Below, piece after piece: positions 43,896 to 52,287 of a DNA stretch of 64,000 bases; position 1 is the stretch's first letter; every line of letters starts with the position of its first letter. Under the pieces are notes generated by a model. That model made no database searches, had not been told where the DNA came from, and saw only the letters and a list, made by a program, of their open reading frames with translations. A program made the position numbers and the translations under genes. The DNA lies in contig NZ_OMOR01000001.1 in assembly GCF_900302465.1 (NCBI RefSeq), positions 1,550,001 through 1,614,000 on the forward strand, read 5' to 3'. This DNA comes from Ascidiaceihabitans donghaensis. GTDB taxonomy: Bacteria; Pseudomonadota; Alphaproteobacteria; Rhodobacterales; Rhodobacteraceae.

Positions 43896-45110
43896 ATGGT
43901 ATTTGATTTCTTGCGACGCAAGGATGCATTCGGGGCTCAGGCCACCATGTCCGAGCAAACAGTGTCGGAGCAAAAGGCAAGTGCGACAGGCCCTGTTGTG
44001 GCCTATCAAACATCGGGCCGTGTGGCATGGTCGCCGCGCGATACGGTGTCTTTGACCCGCACAGGATTTTCCGGCAATCCGGTGGGGTTCCGGTCGGTTA
44101 AGCTGATCGCTGAAGCTGCGGCTGCGTTGCCTTTGATCATGCAAGATCACGAGCGCCGCTACGACATGCATCCCTTGCTGTCGTTGGTCACGCGCCCAAA
44201 CCCCATGCAAGGCCGTGCCGAGCTGTTGGAGGCGCTCTATGGTCAGCTTTTGCTGTCCGGCAATGGCTATATAGAAGCGGTTGCCGGTGAAAGTGGCGCC
44301 CCATTAGAGCTGCATGTTCTGCGTTCTGACCGGATGTCGGTTGTGCCTGGTGCGGATGGTTGGCCTGTGGCCTATGAATACGCCGTTAGCGGCAGAAAAC
44401 ACCGCTTTGACGCCACGGGTGACGTGTCCCCGATTTGCCATATCAAAAGCTTCCATCCCCAAGACGATCATTATGGTTTCTCGCCCATGCAGGCAGCAGC
44501 CATGGCGTTGGATGTACACAATTCGGCGTCTCGCTGGTCCAAAGCCTTGTTGGACAATGCGGCACGCCCGTCTGGTGCCATTGTCTACAAGGGTGCCGAA
44601 GGCCAAGGCAGCTTAAGCACAGACCAATATGACCGGTTGGTCGGCGAGATGGAAAGCATGCACCAAGGTGCACGCAACGCGGGCCGTCCCATGTTGTTGG
44701 AAGGTGGCCTTGATTGGAAACCAATGGGCTTTTCGCCCTCTGACATGGAATTTCAAAAAACCAAAGAAGCCGCCGCGCGTGAAATCGCCTTGGCCTTTGG
44801 GGTGCCGCCGATGTTGATCGGTATTCAGGGCGATGCGACCTATGCCAATTATCAGGAAGCCAATCGCGCGTTCTACCGTTTGACGGTGTTGCCGTTGGCC
44901 ACGCGGGTGACGGCGGCTTTGGCAGAGTGGCTTGGGGCGCATACAGGTGAAACCGTTCAGCTAAAGCCGGATCTGGATCAGGTGTCTGCCTTGTCTGCAG
45001 AGCGCGATGCCCAATGGTCGCGTGTGTCTGGTGCCGCGTTTCTGACGCAGGCGGAAAAGCGCAGTATCCTGGGCTTGCCTGCCTTGCCATCGGAGGGTGC
45101 GGATGAGTGA
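43896..45110 (+). CDS. GTA portal protein (RcGTA g3)
   Basis: 404 residues from MVFDFLRRKDAFG; AGGAGC upstream supports ATG 43896 over 43872. HK97-type portal features: SVKLIAEAAAALPLIMQD, HPLLSLVTRPNPMQGRAELLEALYGQLLLSGNGYIE, and AREIALAFGVPPMLIGIQGDATYANYQEANRAFYR. It forms the dodecameric DNA gate at the capsid vertex. It overlaps the next small gene by 8 bases. Confidence 0.96.
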   Translation: MVFDFLRRKDAFGAQATMSEQTVSEQKASATGPVVAYQTSGRVAWSPRDTVSLTRTGFSGNPVGFRSVKLIAEAAAALPLIMQDHERRYDMHPLLSLVTRPNPMQGRAELLEALYGQLLLSGNGYIEAVAGESGAPLELHVLRSDRMSVVPGADGWPVAYEYAVSGRKHRFDATGDVSPICHIKSFHPQDDHYGFSPMQAAAMALDVHNSASRWSKALLDNAARPSGAIVYKGAEGQGSLSTDQYDRLVGEMESMHQGARNAGRPMLLEGGLDWKPMGFSPSDMEFQKTKEAAAREIALAFGVPPMLIGIQGDATYANYQEANRAFYRLTVLPLATRVTAALAEWLGAHTGETVQLKPDLDQVSALSAERDAQWSRVSGAAFLTQAEKRSILGLPALPSEGADE

Positions 45111-45327
45111 CCCGAAGCTATTTGAGCGCTTTGAGTGTGCGCCCGGTCTTCGGTTGCAAGCACATGAGCGCGTGTCGGAACTGCATTATACCAACATCAA
45201 CCGTCGTCTCGATCGTCTCGAAGAGATGATGGAGCGCTTGGAAAAGCGCCTTTGGTTGACCGTCTACGGTGTTGTTGCTGTCATTCTGGCGCAGGCGTTT
45301 CAATCTTTCTTGGTGGCCGCGCCCTAG
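45103..45327 (+). CDS. GTA small membrane protein (RcGTA g3.5-like)
   Basis: 74 residues. A coiled-coil-like segment (INRRLDRLEEMMERLEKRL) is followed by one C-terminal transmembrane helix (WLTVYGVVAVILAQAFQSFLV). ATG 45103 overlaps the portal stop, with GGAGG upstream. A small gene at this place is conserved in GTA clusters (g3.5); its role is not established. Confidence 0.82.
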   Translation: MSDPKLFERFECAPGLRLQAHERVSELHYTNINRRLDRLEEMMERLEKRLWLTVYGVVAVILAQAFQSFLVAAP

Positions 45328-45360
45328 GCGTTCCACAGTAGTTAACAAAAGGAGTGGCCC

Positions 45361-45927
45361 ATGGATATGGACACTGGTTTGGAGCACAAATTTGCCCGCT
45401 TTGGCGATGGCATCGAGGTGCAAGATGGTACGCTGATCGAGGGCTATGCCAGCCTGTTTGGCGAATGTGATCAAGGCGGTGATGTCGTGGGCAAAGGGGC
45501 GTATGCGCGTTCCCTGACCGACATCGCCGCCAAGGGGCGCAACGTGAAAATGTTGTGGCAACACGACCCGGCCCAACCCATCGGGGTGTGGGACGAAGTC
45601 CACGAAGATGCCAAGGGCCTTTGGGTCAAGGGCCGCTTGCTGGACACCACCCAAAAGGGTCGTGAAGCGGCGTCTTTGATTGCTGCGGGCGCCATTGACG
45701 GGCTGTCCATCGGCTATCGCACCGTCAAAGCGACCAAGAATGACAAAGGCCAACGGCTTTTGACCGAACTGGAACTTTGGGAGGTGTCATTGGTCACTTT
45801 CCCAATGTTGCCCAGTGCCCGTGTGGCTGCAAAATCAGAGGCTTTGGATGCCGATGATGCGGCAATGCGGGCAATGGCGGCGGCCTTTGAGGGCCTGCGC
45901 ACAGAGCTGGCGCGCGACGCGGGATAA
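45361..45927 (+). CDS. GTA prohead protease (RcGTA g4)
   Basis: 188 residues. The U35/S78 HK97-type protease features are IEGYASLFGECDQGGDVVGKGAYARSL, MLWQHDP (catalytic His) and IDGLSIGYR (catalytic Ser), with ELWEVSLVTFPMLPSARV. It removes the scaffold segment of the capsid protein during head maturation. AGGAG precedes ATG 45361. Confidence 0.95.
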   Translation: MDMDTGLEHKFARFGDGIEVQDGTLIEGYASLFGECDQGGDVVGKGAYARSLTDIAAKGRNVKMLWQHDPAQPIGVWDEVHEDAKGLWVKGRLLDTTQKGREAASLIAAGAIDGLSIGYRTVKATKNDKGQRLLTELELWEVSLVTFPMLPSARVAAKSEALDADDAAMRAMAAAFEGLRTELARDAG

Positions 45928-45969
45928 CCCCGCACTGCGTCTTTCACTTTAACCATCAAGGAATGCTTC

Positions 45970-47148
45970 ATGAGCAAGACCGAGATCAAGTCTCGGGCCG
46001 GGGAAGGTTTGTCTCCGGCCGAGGGTGCGATGCAAGCCGTCACTGGCTTTGTAAGCGACTTCAAAGGCTTCGCAGCCGACATTCAGACCAAATTTCAACA
46101 AACAGAAGAGCGACTGACCATGCTGGATCGTAAATCAAACTCTGCCATTCGTACGCCTTTGGCCGGCGCCACTGAAGCGGGTGCGCCCCATCAGAAAGCT
46201 TTCAACGCATATCTGCGTTCGGGTGATGATGATGGTCTGCGTGGCCTCGAAATCGAAGCCAAGGGCCTGTCCACGGCTGTGAACAGCGATGGCGGTTACC
46301 TCGTTGATCCGCAGACATCCGACACGGTGAAATCCACGTTGAATGCCACGGCGTCCATCCGTGCCATCGCATCTGTCGTCAATGTCGAAGCCACATCTTA
46401 TGATGTGTTGATCGACCATTCCGACGTCGATACAGGTTGGGCCACCGAAGCGGGCGGCGTGTCTGAAAGTGCGACACCATCTATCGACCGCATTTCCATC
46501 CAGTTGCACGAGCTTTCTGCTTTGCCGAAAGCATCGCAGCGCCTTTTGGACGACTCTGCGTTTGACATCGAAGGCTGGCTGGCTGGTCGCATCGCCGACA
46601 AGTTTGCCCGTGCCGAAGCCGCCGCCTTCATCAACGGTGACGGTATCGACAAGCCAAAGGGCTTTTTGGCGCATACATCCGTAGACAATGACGTTTGGGC
46701 CTGGGGCAACCTTGGGTATGTGCCAACAGGTGTGGACGGTGACGTCACACCCGAAGCGATTATCGATGTGGTCTATGCTTTGGGTGCAGAATACCGCGCG
46801 AACGGCACATTTGTGATGAACTCCAAGACCGCCGGTCTGGTGCGCAAACTGAAAGACAACGATGGTCGTTTCATGTGGTCCGATGGCTTGGCTGCTGGCC
46901 AACCTGCAACGCTGATGGGTTATCCTGTTGTGATCGCAGAAGACATGCCGGACGTGTCCACAGGCGCCGACGCCATTGCCTTTGGCGATTTCGCCGCCGG
47001 TTACACGGTCGCCGAACGCCCAGATCTGCGCATCCTGCGTGATCCCTTTAGCGCGAAACCGCATGTGCTGTTCTATGCCACAAAGCGTGTTGGCGGTGAT
47101 GTCAGCGACTTTGCAGCGATCAAACTGCTGAAATTCGCAACCGCTTAA
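45970..47148 (+). CDS. GTA major capsid protein (RcGTA g5)
   Basis: 392 residues, HK97 fold. The first ~100 residues are helical scaffold removed by the protease (FKGFAADIQTKFQQTEERLTML). The mature part has STAVNSDGGYLVDPQTSD, ELSALPKASQRLLDDSAFDIEGWL, EAAAFINGDGIDKPKGFL and RVGGDVSDFAAIKLLKFATA. It builds the small GTA head. A strong hairpin follows the stop, probably protecting the abundant mRNA. Confidence 0.97.
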   Translation: MSKTEIKSRAGEGLSPAEGAMQAVTGFVSDFKGFAADIQTKFQQTEERLTMLDRKSNSAIRTPLAGATEAGAPHQKAFNAYLRSGDDDGLRGLEIEAKGLSTAVNSDGGYLVDPQTSDTVKSTLNATASIRAIASVVNVEATSYDVLIDHSDVDTGWATEAGGVSESATPSIDRISIQLHELSALPKASQRLLDDSAFDIEGWLAGRIADKFARAEAAAFINGDGIDKPKGFLAHTSVDNDVWAWGNLGYVPTGVDGDVTPEAIIDVVYALGAEYRANGTFVMNSKTAGLVRKLKDNDGRFMWSDGLAAGQPATLMGYPVVIAEDMPDVSTGADAIAFGDFAAGYTVAERPDLRILRDPFSAKPHVLFYATKRVGGDVSDFAAIKLLKFATA

Positions 47149-47163
47149 CCGCGTGTTGTGAAA

Positions 47164-47188
47164 GGCGAAAGGCGTCTGGCCTTTCGCC
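47164..47188 (+). terminator. Stable hairpin after the capsid gene
   Basis: GGCGAAAGG (47164-47172) pairs perfectly with CCTTTCGCC (47180-47188) with a 7-base loop, 15 bases past the capsid stop. No T tract follows, so an mRNA stabiliser or partial terminator is more likely than a full stop. The rest of the 174-base gap holds no gene. Confidence 0.6.
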
Positions 47189-47322
47189 GTCCGGGTGCGC
47201 GCCGCGAAAGCTGGCGTTGTCTAGCTGCTCCCCTCCGTCCGAGCAACAACGGCTGGCGCGCGCCCGGGTTCTGATCAGGGATTTGGACACCACAGGGGCA
47301 GGAATTTTTCTGGAGACCTTCC

Positions 47323-47922
47323 ATGATGTTGATTGAGGAAACCACGGTAGCCGATGCGGTTTTGCCAGTGGACGCGTTCAAAGCGCATTTACGTCAAGGC
47401 ACCGGCTTTGGTGAGGATACTCTGCAAGACGAGGTGCTACGCAGTTTCCTGCGCGCTTCCATTGCAGCCGTCGAGGCCCGCACGGGCAAAGTGTTGTTGG
47501 AACGTGATTTCAGCTGGACTTTGACGATCTGGCGTGATGCCACCGCCCAAGTGTTGCCTGTGGCCCCTGTTAAGGCAATCACGAGTGTGGAGATGGTCGC
47601 CCGTGATGGCGCACGCACTGCCGTTGCCAACGATGCTTTCTGGCTGGAACAAGACCAGCAGCGCCCACGCGTGCGGGCAACGGGTACATGTTTGCCACGC
47701 GTGCCGCACAATGGGTCCGTGGTCTTGACGTTCTTGGCAGGCTATGGCGCGGCTTGGGATGATGTGCCTGCAGATTTGCGTCAGGCCGTTTTGCTCTTGG
47801 CCTCGCACTACTATGAATTTCGCAATGAGACCTCTTTGTCTGACGGGTGCATGCCATTTGGTGTGGCCAGCCTGATCGAACGTTACAAGGTCATGCGTAT
47901 TTGGTCCGGGGGGACGGCATAA
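47323..47922 (+). CDS. GTA head-tail adaptor protein (RcGTA g6)
   Basis: 199 residues. VDAFKAHLRQGTGFGEDTLQDEVLRSFLRASIAAVEARTGKVLLERDF is the gp6-like head-tail connector pattern, and LRQAVLLLASHYYEFRNE is the second conserved block. It joins portal to tail. GGAG lies upstream; ATG 47323 or 47326. One-base overlap with the next gene (TAATG). Confidence 0.92.
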   Translation: MMLIEETTVADAVLPVDAFKAHLRQGTGFGEDTLQDEVLRSFLRASIAAVEARTGKVLLERDFSWTLTIWRDATAQVLPVAPVKAITSVEMVARDGARTAVANDAFWLEQDQQRPRVRATGTCLPRVPHNGSVVLTFLAGYGAAWDDVPADLRQAVLLLASHYYEFRNETSLSDGCMPFGVASLIERYKVMRIWSGGTA

Positions 47923-48257
47923 TGTCCCCACGTTTGAACCGACGGCTGACTTTAGAAGCGCCGGACCACCAAAGTGATGGGGCAGGCGGCTTTAGTGAAA
48001 GCTGGACCGCATTGGGTGTTCTATGGGCCGAAGTTGTGGCCCGTACTGGTCGCGAAGCCACGCAATCTGGCGCCCCCTTGTCCGATGTCAGCTACAAGAT
48101 CATCGTTCGCGCCGCGCCCGTTGGTCATATCCAGCGCCCTACGTCGCAACAGCGTTTCCGTGATGGAAACCGTATCTTTCGCATTCAGGCGGTGGCCGAG
48201 ACTGACATGGGCGCGTGTTACCTAACGTGCTTTGCCAACGAAGAGGTGGTGTCATGA
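47922..48257 (+). CDS. GTA head closure / head-tail joining protein (RcGTA g7)
   Basis: 111 residues from MSPRLNRRLTLEAPDHQSDGAGGFSESW. This is the phage head-tail joining (SPP1 gp16-like) pattern with RTGREATQSG and FRDGNRIFRIQAV. It plugs the connector. It overlaps g6 by one base and g8 by four. Confidence 0.92.
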   Translation: MSPRLNRRLTLEAPDHQSDGAGGFSESWTALGVLWAEVVARTGREATQSGAPLSDVSYKIIVRAAPVGHIQRPTSQQRFRDGNRIFRIQAVAETDMGACYLTCFANEEVVS

Positions 48258-48661
48258 GCTATGTTCTTGCCGCCCCTTTGCAGGCCGCTGTCTATCAAGC
48301 CCTAAGCGATGATGTCGATTTGGGTACGCTTGTTGGTTCGGCGATTTATGATGCTATCCCGTCGGGCACTCTGCCGTCGTTATATGTCAGCCTTGGCCCG
48401 GAAACGGTTCAGGATGCATCTGACAAAACAGGCAACGGTGCAGTCCATCAGTTTACGGTGTCTGTTGTTACCGAAACCCCCGGTTTCACGGCGGCCAAAC
48501 ACGCCGCGTCCGCCATCAGCGAAGTTCTGCATGATGCAGATCTGACCCTAAGTCGGGGCAGGTTGGTGTCGTTGATGTTTGAACGCGCAGTTGCTGGTCG
48601 CATCGATGGCGGATCGGGCCGCAAGATTGATCTGCGTTTTCGGGCGCGTGTCGAAGAATAA
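48254..48661 (+). CDS. GTA tail completion/terminator protein, DUF3168 (RcGTA g8)
   Basis: 135 residues from MSYVLAAPLQAAVYQALSDD. LYVSLGPETVQDASDKTGNGAVHQFTVSVVTE matches DUF3168, with LVSLMFERAVAGRIDGGSGRKIDLRFRARVEE at the end. Probable tail terminator at the head-tail joint. Confidence 0.93.
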   Translation: MSYVLAAPLQAAVYQALSDDVDLGTLVGSAIYDAIPSGTLPSLYVSLGPETVQDASDKTGNGAVHQFTVSVVTETPGFTAAKHAASAISEVLHDADLTLSRGRLVSLMFERAVAGRIDGGSGRKIDLRFRARVEE

Positions 48662-48685
48662 CCCCTACATTATTGGAGAAAACCT

Positions 48686-49099
48686 ATGGGTGCTCAAAAC
48701 GGTAAGGACCTTCTGGTCAAAGTGGATATGACCTCTGACGGTCAGTTTGAAACCATCGCGGGGCTGCGGGCCACACGCGTCAGCTTTAACGCGGAAACGG
48801 TTGATGTGACGTCTTTGGAAAGCCAAGGCGGCTGGCGCGAGTTGTTGGCGGGCGCAGGTGTGCGATCCTGTTCGATTTCCGGATCCGGTGTCTTCAAAGA
48901 CGAGGGCACAGACGAACGCGCCCGCCAATTATTCTTTGACGGCGAAACGCCCGAATTCCAGGTCATCATTCCTGACTTCGGCATCGTCGAAGGGGCCTTT
49001 CAGGTCACCGCCATCGAATATTCCGGCAGCCACAACGGCGAAGCGACATACGAGTTGTCGATGGCCAGCGCAGGCGCCCTTGATTTCACTGCTATCTGA
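48686..49099 (+). CDS. GTA major tail protein (RcGTA g9)
   Basis: 137 residues. MGAQNGKDLLVKVDM, VDVTSLESQGGWRELLAGAGVRSCSISGSGVFKD and EATYELSMASAGALDFTAI fit the TP901-1-like major tail tube protein. It stacks into the short tail tube. GGAGAA precedes ATG 48686. Confidence 0.93.
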   Translation: MGAQNGKDLLVKVDMTSDGQFETIAGLRATRVSFNAETVDVTSLESQGGWRELLAGAGVRSCSISGSGVFKDEGTDERARQLFFDGETPEFQVIIPDFGIVEGAFQVTAIEYSGSHNGEATYELSMASAGALDFTAI

Positions 49100-49105
49100 T
49101 CCGCC

Positions 49106-49423
49106 ATGACAAATCCTTGGAGAGGGGACGTGTCGCTGACCATTGATGGTGCGCCACACGTCATGCGGCTGACTTTGGGTGCTTTGGCATCCTTGGAAGC
49201 GGAATTGGATGAGCCATCGCTGTTGGCATTGGTCGAACGGTTTGAAAGCACACGCTTTTCTTCCCGTGATGTTTTGGCACTGATCGCTGCCGGTTTGGCT
49301 GGCGGTGGCTCAGGCTTGACCTTGGCTGATCTGGCAGAGGCCGAAATTGAAGGTGGTCCCATGGCCGCTGCCCGTGCCGGTGCCGAATTGTTGGCGCGTG
49401 CGTTTGTATTGCCAACGTCATGA
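49106..49423 (+). CDS. GTA tail assembly chaperone-like protein (RcGTA g10)
   Basis: 105 residues. LTIDGAPHVMRLTLGALASLEAELDEPSLLALVERFESTRFSSRDVLALIAAGL is the GTA gp10/Phage_TAC pattern. It probably guards the tape measure during tail assembly with the next protein, which it overlaps by 4 bases. Confidence 0.9.
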   Translation: MTNPWRGDVSLTIDGAPHVMRLTLGALASLEAELDEPSLLALVERFESTRFSSRDVLALIAAGLAGGGSGLTLADLAEAEIEGGPMAAARAGAELLARAFVLPTS

Positions 49424-49650
49424 GTGACCATGCGCAGCAAACAGAACCACCGCACGGGCTGGATTGGGCCGCTTTGCTGCGCGCGGGTGTTCAGGGGCTG
49501 GGACTAAAGCCAGATGAGTTTTGGTCCCTGACCCCAGCCGAATTGCAGTTGATGCTGGGTGACAAGGGCACGTCCGCGCCTTTGTTGAGCAGCGGTTTGG
49601 ATGCGTTGATGGCAGCGTATCCAGATAGAAAAGAAGGAGCTTCGCGATGA
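49420..49650 (+). CDS. GTA second tail chaperone (RcGTA g10.1)
   Basis: 76 residues. DWAALLRAGVQGLGLKPDEFWSLTPAELQLMLGD is the small TAC_6-type motif seen in phage tail chaperones. ATG 49420 overlaps g10 (ATGA), and its end overlaps g11 by 4 bases. In many phages the two chaperones arise by frameshifting; here they are separate genes. Confidence 0.88.
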   Translation: MSDHAQQTEPPHGLDWAALLRAGVQGLGLKPDEFWSLTPAELQLMLGDKGTSAPLLSSGLDALMAAYPDRKEGASR

Positions 49651-50306
49651 GTGACATAAACGGATTTGAAAATCTTGAATCTCAGGCTGATGGATTGAAT
49701 GACAGCCTTGGCACAACGTCTAATTTAGTGTCCGGGTTTTCCAGCGAATTGCATCGCATGCGTGGTGTTTTGGTCGAGACCGGACAAGATGTGCGCGTGT
49801 TGGAAAAGGGCTTGTCCTCTGGTTTGCGCAAAGCCTTTGATGGCGTGGTTTTTGACGGCGACAAACTGTCTGATGCTTTGCGCAATGTCGCGGATTCCAT
49901 GATCAAAGCGACGTACAATGCGGCCATGAAGCCCATTGCCGGTCATTTTGGCGGGCTTTTGTCGCAAGGTGTCAGCGGTCTTTTAGGTAAGATTTTACCC
50001 TTTGCCGACGGTGCGCCGTTTAGCCAGGGCCGCGTCATGCCTTTCGCCAATGGCGGCGTCGTCAGCAGCACCACCCCTTTTGGCATGCGTGGCGGCATGG
50101 GTGTCATGGGCGAAGCCGGGCCAGAAGCGATCATGCCGTTGGCCCGAGGTCCGGATGGAAAGTTGGGTGTGCGCGGTGGTGGCGGTGGCGGCGCGTCTAT
50201 CGTCATGAATATCACCACGCCCGATGTACAGGGCTTTGCCAGATCGCAAAGCCAAATCGCCACGCAAATGAGCCGCGCCTTGGGCCGTGCCAACCGCAAT
50301 CGTTAA
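49647..50306 (+). CDS. GTA tail tape measure protein, short (RcGTA g11)
   Basis: 219 residues, far shorter than in tailed phages but normal for GTA, in keeping with a short tail. The end has repeated Gly-rich text (GVMGEAGPEAIMPLARGPDGKLGVRGGGGGG), a typical tape measure tail, and the middle is helical (LRKAFDGVVFDGDKLSDALRNVADSMI). It sets tail length and leads DNA entry. Confidence 0.92.
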   Translation: MSDINGFENLESQADGLNDSLGTTSNLVSGFSSELHRMRGVLVETGQDVRVLEKGLSSGLRKAFDGVVFDGDKLSDALRNVADSMIKATYNAAMKPIAGHFGGLLSQGVSGLLGKILPFADGAPFSQGRVMPFANGGVVSSTTPFGMRGGMGVMGEAGPEAIMPLARGPDGKLGVRGGGGGGASIVMNITTPDVQGFARSQSQIATQMSRALGRANRNR

Positions 50307-50324
50307 TCCGAGGGGAGCAAATCA

Positions 50325-50957
50325 ATGTCATTTCACGAAGTCAGGTTTCCAGCATCACTTAGCTTTGGATCCGCAGGCGGTCCTGAGCGCCGCACGGAGA
50401 TCGTCACATTGGCCAACGGCCATGAAGAACGCAATTCTCCTTGGGCCCATTCAAAGCGCCGCTACGACGCGGGCCTGGGCATGCGGTCCTTGGATGATGT
50501 TCAACTGTTGATCGCCTTCTTCGAGGCGCGCATGGGGCAGATGTACGGCTTTCGCTGGAAAGATTGGTCTGACTACAAATCGGGTTTAAGCGGTGCCGAG
50601 GTTCAATATGATGATCAGGAAATCGCTTTCGGTGATGGTGTGACAGTCGATTTCCCCTTGGTCAAAGTGTACCGTTCTGGCTTGCATACCTATGCCCGCC
50701 CTATTTCCAAACCTGTCGCGGGCACTGTACGAATTGGTGTCGCGCAAGACGAGATGACCAACACAATCGACTATGTTGTCGATGAAACATCAGGCTTGGT
50801 GACGTTCGCCCATCCCCCAGAGCCAGAACACCCAATCACAGCAGGCTTCGAGTTTGACGTTCCTGTGCGTTTTGACACCGATCACATCCACACCAACATG
50901 GCCAGTTTCCAAGCAGGTGACGTGCCAGATGTTCCTATTGTCGAGGTACGTGTCTGA
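50325..50957 (+). CDS. GTA distal tail protein, DUF2460 (RcGTA g12)
   Basis: 210 residues. SFHEVRFPASLSFGSAGGPERRTEIVTLANGHEERNSPWAHSKRRYDAG is the DUF2460 signature. It begins the baseplate at the tail end. AGGGGAG precedes ATG 50325 and one base overlaps g13. Confidence 0.95.
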   Translation: MSFHEVRFPASLSFGSAGGPERRTEIVTLANGHEERNSPWAHSKRRYDAGLGMRSLDDVQLLIAFFEARMGQMYGFRWKDWSDYKSGLSGAEVQYDDQEIAFGDGVTVDFPLVKVYRSGLHTYARPISKPVAGTVRIGVAQDEMTNTIDYVVDETSGLVTFAHPPEPEHPITAGFEFDVPVRFDTDHIHTNMASFQAGDVPDVPIVEVRV

Positions 50958-51844
50958 TGTCGGATCGAAGAGAAGCATTTTTGGCGCATGTCGGCACAGG
51001 TTTAACAACCTTGTGCCGGTGTTGGCGTATCACGCGGACGGATGGTGTGAAGTATGGATTCACGGATCACGATCAAAATTTGCGGTTTGGGGGTGTCGAT
51101 TTTCGCGCCGAAACAGGTCTTAGCGCAAGCGCTTTGGCCACAAGCACGGGTCTGTCCGTAGACAACACAGAAGCCCTTGGTGCGCTGACGGACGCAGCTG
51201 TCCGCGAAGACGACATTGAGGCTGGTCGCTTTGATGGCGCAGAAGTGCGATCATGGTTGGTCAATTGGGCCGATGTCGATCAGCGCTGGATGCAATTTCG
51301 TGGGACCATTGGCGAAATGCGTCGCGCGGGTGGTGCCTTTCAAGCCGAGTTGCGAGGCTTGACTGAAGCGCTAAACCGCCCTTTGGGTCGTGTGTATCAA
51401 AAGCCCTGCACCGCAGTTCTTGGTGATGGAACCTGTCGCTTTGACCTATCCCAGCCAGGCTTTTTTACTGACAAGACTGTCTCTGACATTGAGGGCAATC
51501 GCATATTTCGCTGGACTGATTTCGGCGCATTTGACGATGCCTGGTTTCAGCGTGGCCGCTTGAATGTTCAAAGCGGTGCCGCTGCGGGACTGTGGGGGGC
51601 TATCAAACATGATCGCTTGCAGGATGGCATCCGCGAGATCGAGCTTTGGCAGCCTATTCGCGCGCCGATCTTACCAACCGATGAGGTCCGGCTGCTTGCT
51701 GGATGCGACAAGCTGCTGAGTACATGTTCGGAAAAATTCTCAAATATTATCAATTTTCAGGGGTTCCCCGACCTCCCAGGTGAAGACTGGCTGCTTAGCC
51801 AGCCCAAGTCGAGCAACCCCAACACCGGAGGCAGCCGCAGATGA
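50957..51844 (+). CDS. GTA tail hub protein, DUF2163 (RcGTA g13)
   Basis: 295 residues. DUF2163 features: RITRTDGVKYGFTDHDQNLRF, FRAETGLSASALATSTGLSVDNTEALGAL and GRVYQKPCTAVLGDGTCRFDLS. Three or four Cys residues in the C-terminal part (CGT-like GTCRFD, AGCDKLLSTC) match an iron-sulfur or zinc-bound hub seen in RcGTA. It overlaps g14 by 4 bases. Confidence 0.93.
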   Translation: MSDRREAFLAHVGTGLTTLCRCWRITRTDGVKYGFTDHDQNLRFGGVDFRAETGLSASALATSTGLSVDNTEALGALTDAAVREDDIEAGRFDGAEVRSWLVNWADVDQRWMQFRGTIGEMRRAGGAFQAELRGLTEALNRPLGRVYQKPCTAVLGDGTCRFDLSQPGFFTDKTVSDIEGNRIFRWTDFGAFDDAWFQRGRLNVQSGAAAGLWGAIKHDRLQDGIREIELWQPIRAPILPTDEVRLLAGCDKLLSTCSEKFSNIINFQGFPDLPGEDWLLSQPKSSNPNTGGSRR

Positions 51845-52287
51845 GTGGACATGGAAAAGTCGTCATAGCTGTGGCGCGTCAGTGGATTGGTACACCGTAT
51901 GTGCACCAAGCATCATCAAAAGGCGCTGGCACGGATTGTCTGGGCCTTTTGCGCGGCGTTTGGCGGGACGTCTTGGGCAATGAGCCCGAACAAGCCCCGG
52001 CCTATTCGATGGATTGGTCTGAGCCACAAGGCGAAGAGCGTTTGTGGAATGCGGCCATGCGTCATTTTTTGAAAAAGCCTTTGGATACCGAAGCGTCAGG
52101 TGATGTTTTGCTGTTCCGGATGCGTTCTGGTGGCGTCGCCAAACATCTTGGCATTGCAGCAAATGTCGGGGTGAGTGGCAGCTTTGTCCATGCCTATTCC
52201 GGGCATGGTGTTGTGGAAAGTCCGCTTAGCGCCCCCTGGCGTCGCCGCATTGTGGCACGGTTCCAATTTCCTAAGGAGATCAACTGA
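51841..52287 (+). CDS. GTA cell wall peptidase, NlpC/P60 (RcGTA g14)
   Basis: 148 residues. The catalytic Cys is in GAGTDCLGLLRGVW near residue 37, and a His follows in VAKHLGIAA. It cuts recipient peptidoglycan during DNA entry. One-base overlap with g15. Confidence 0.94.
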   Translation: MSGHGKVVIAVARQWIGTPYVHQASSKGAGTDCLGLLRGVWRDVLGNEPEQAPAYSMDWSEPQGEERLWNAAMRHFLKKPLDTEASGDVLLFRMRSGGVAKHLGIAANVGVSGSFVHAYSGHGVVESPLSAPWRRRIVARFQFPKEIN

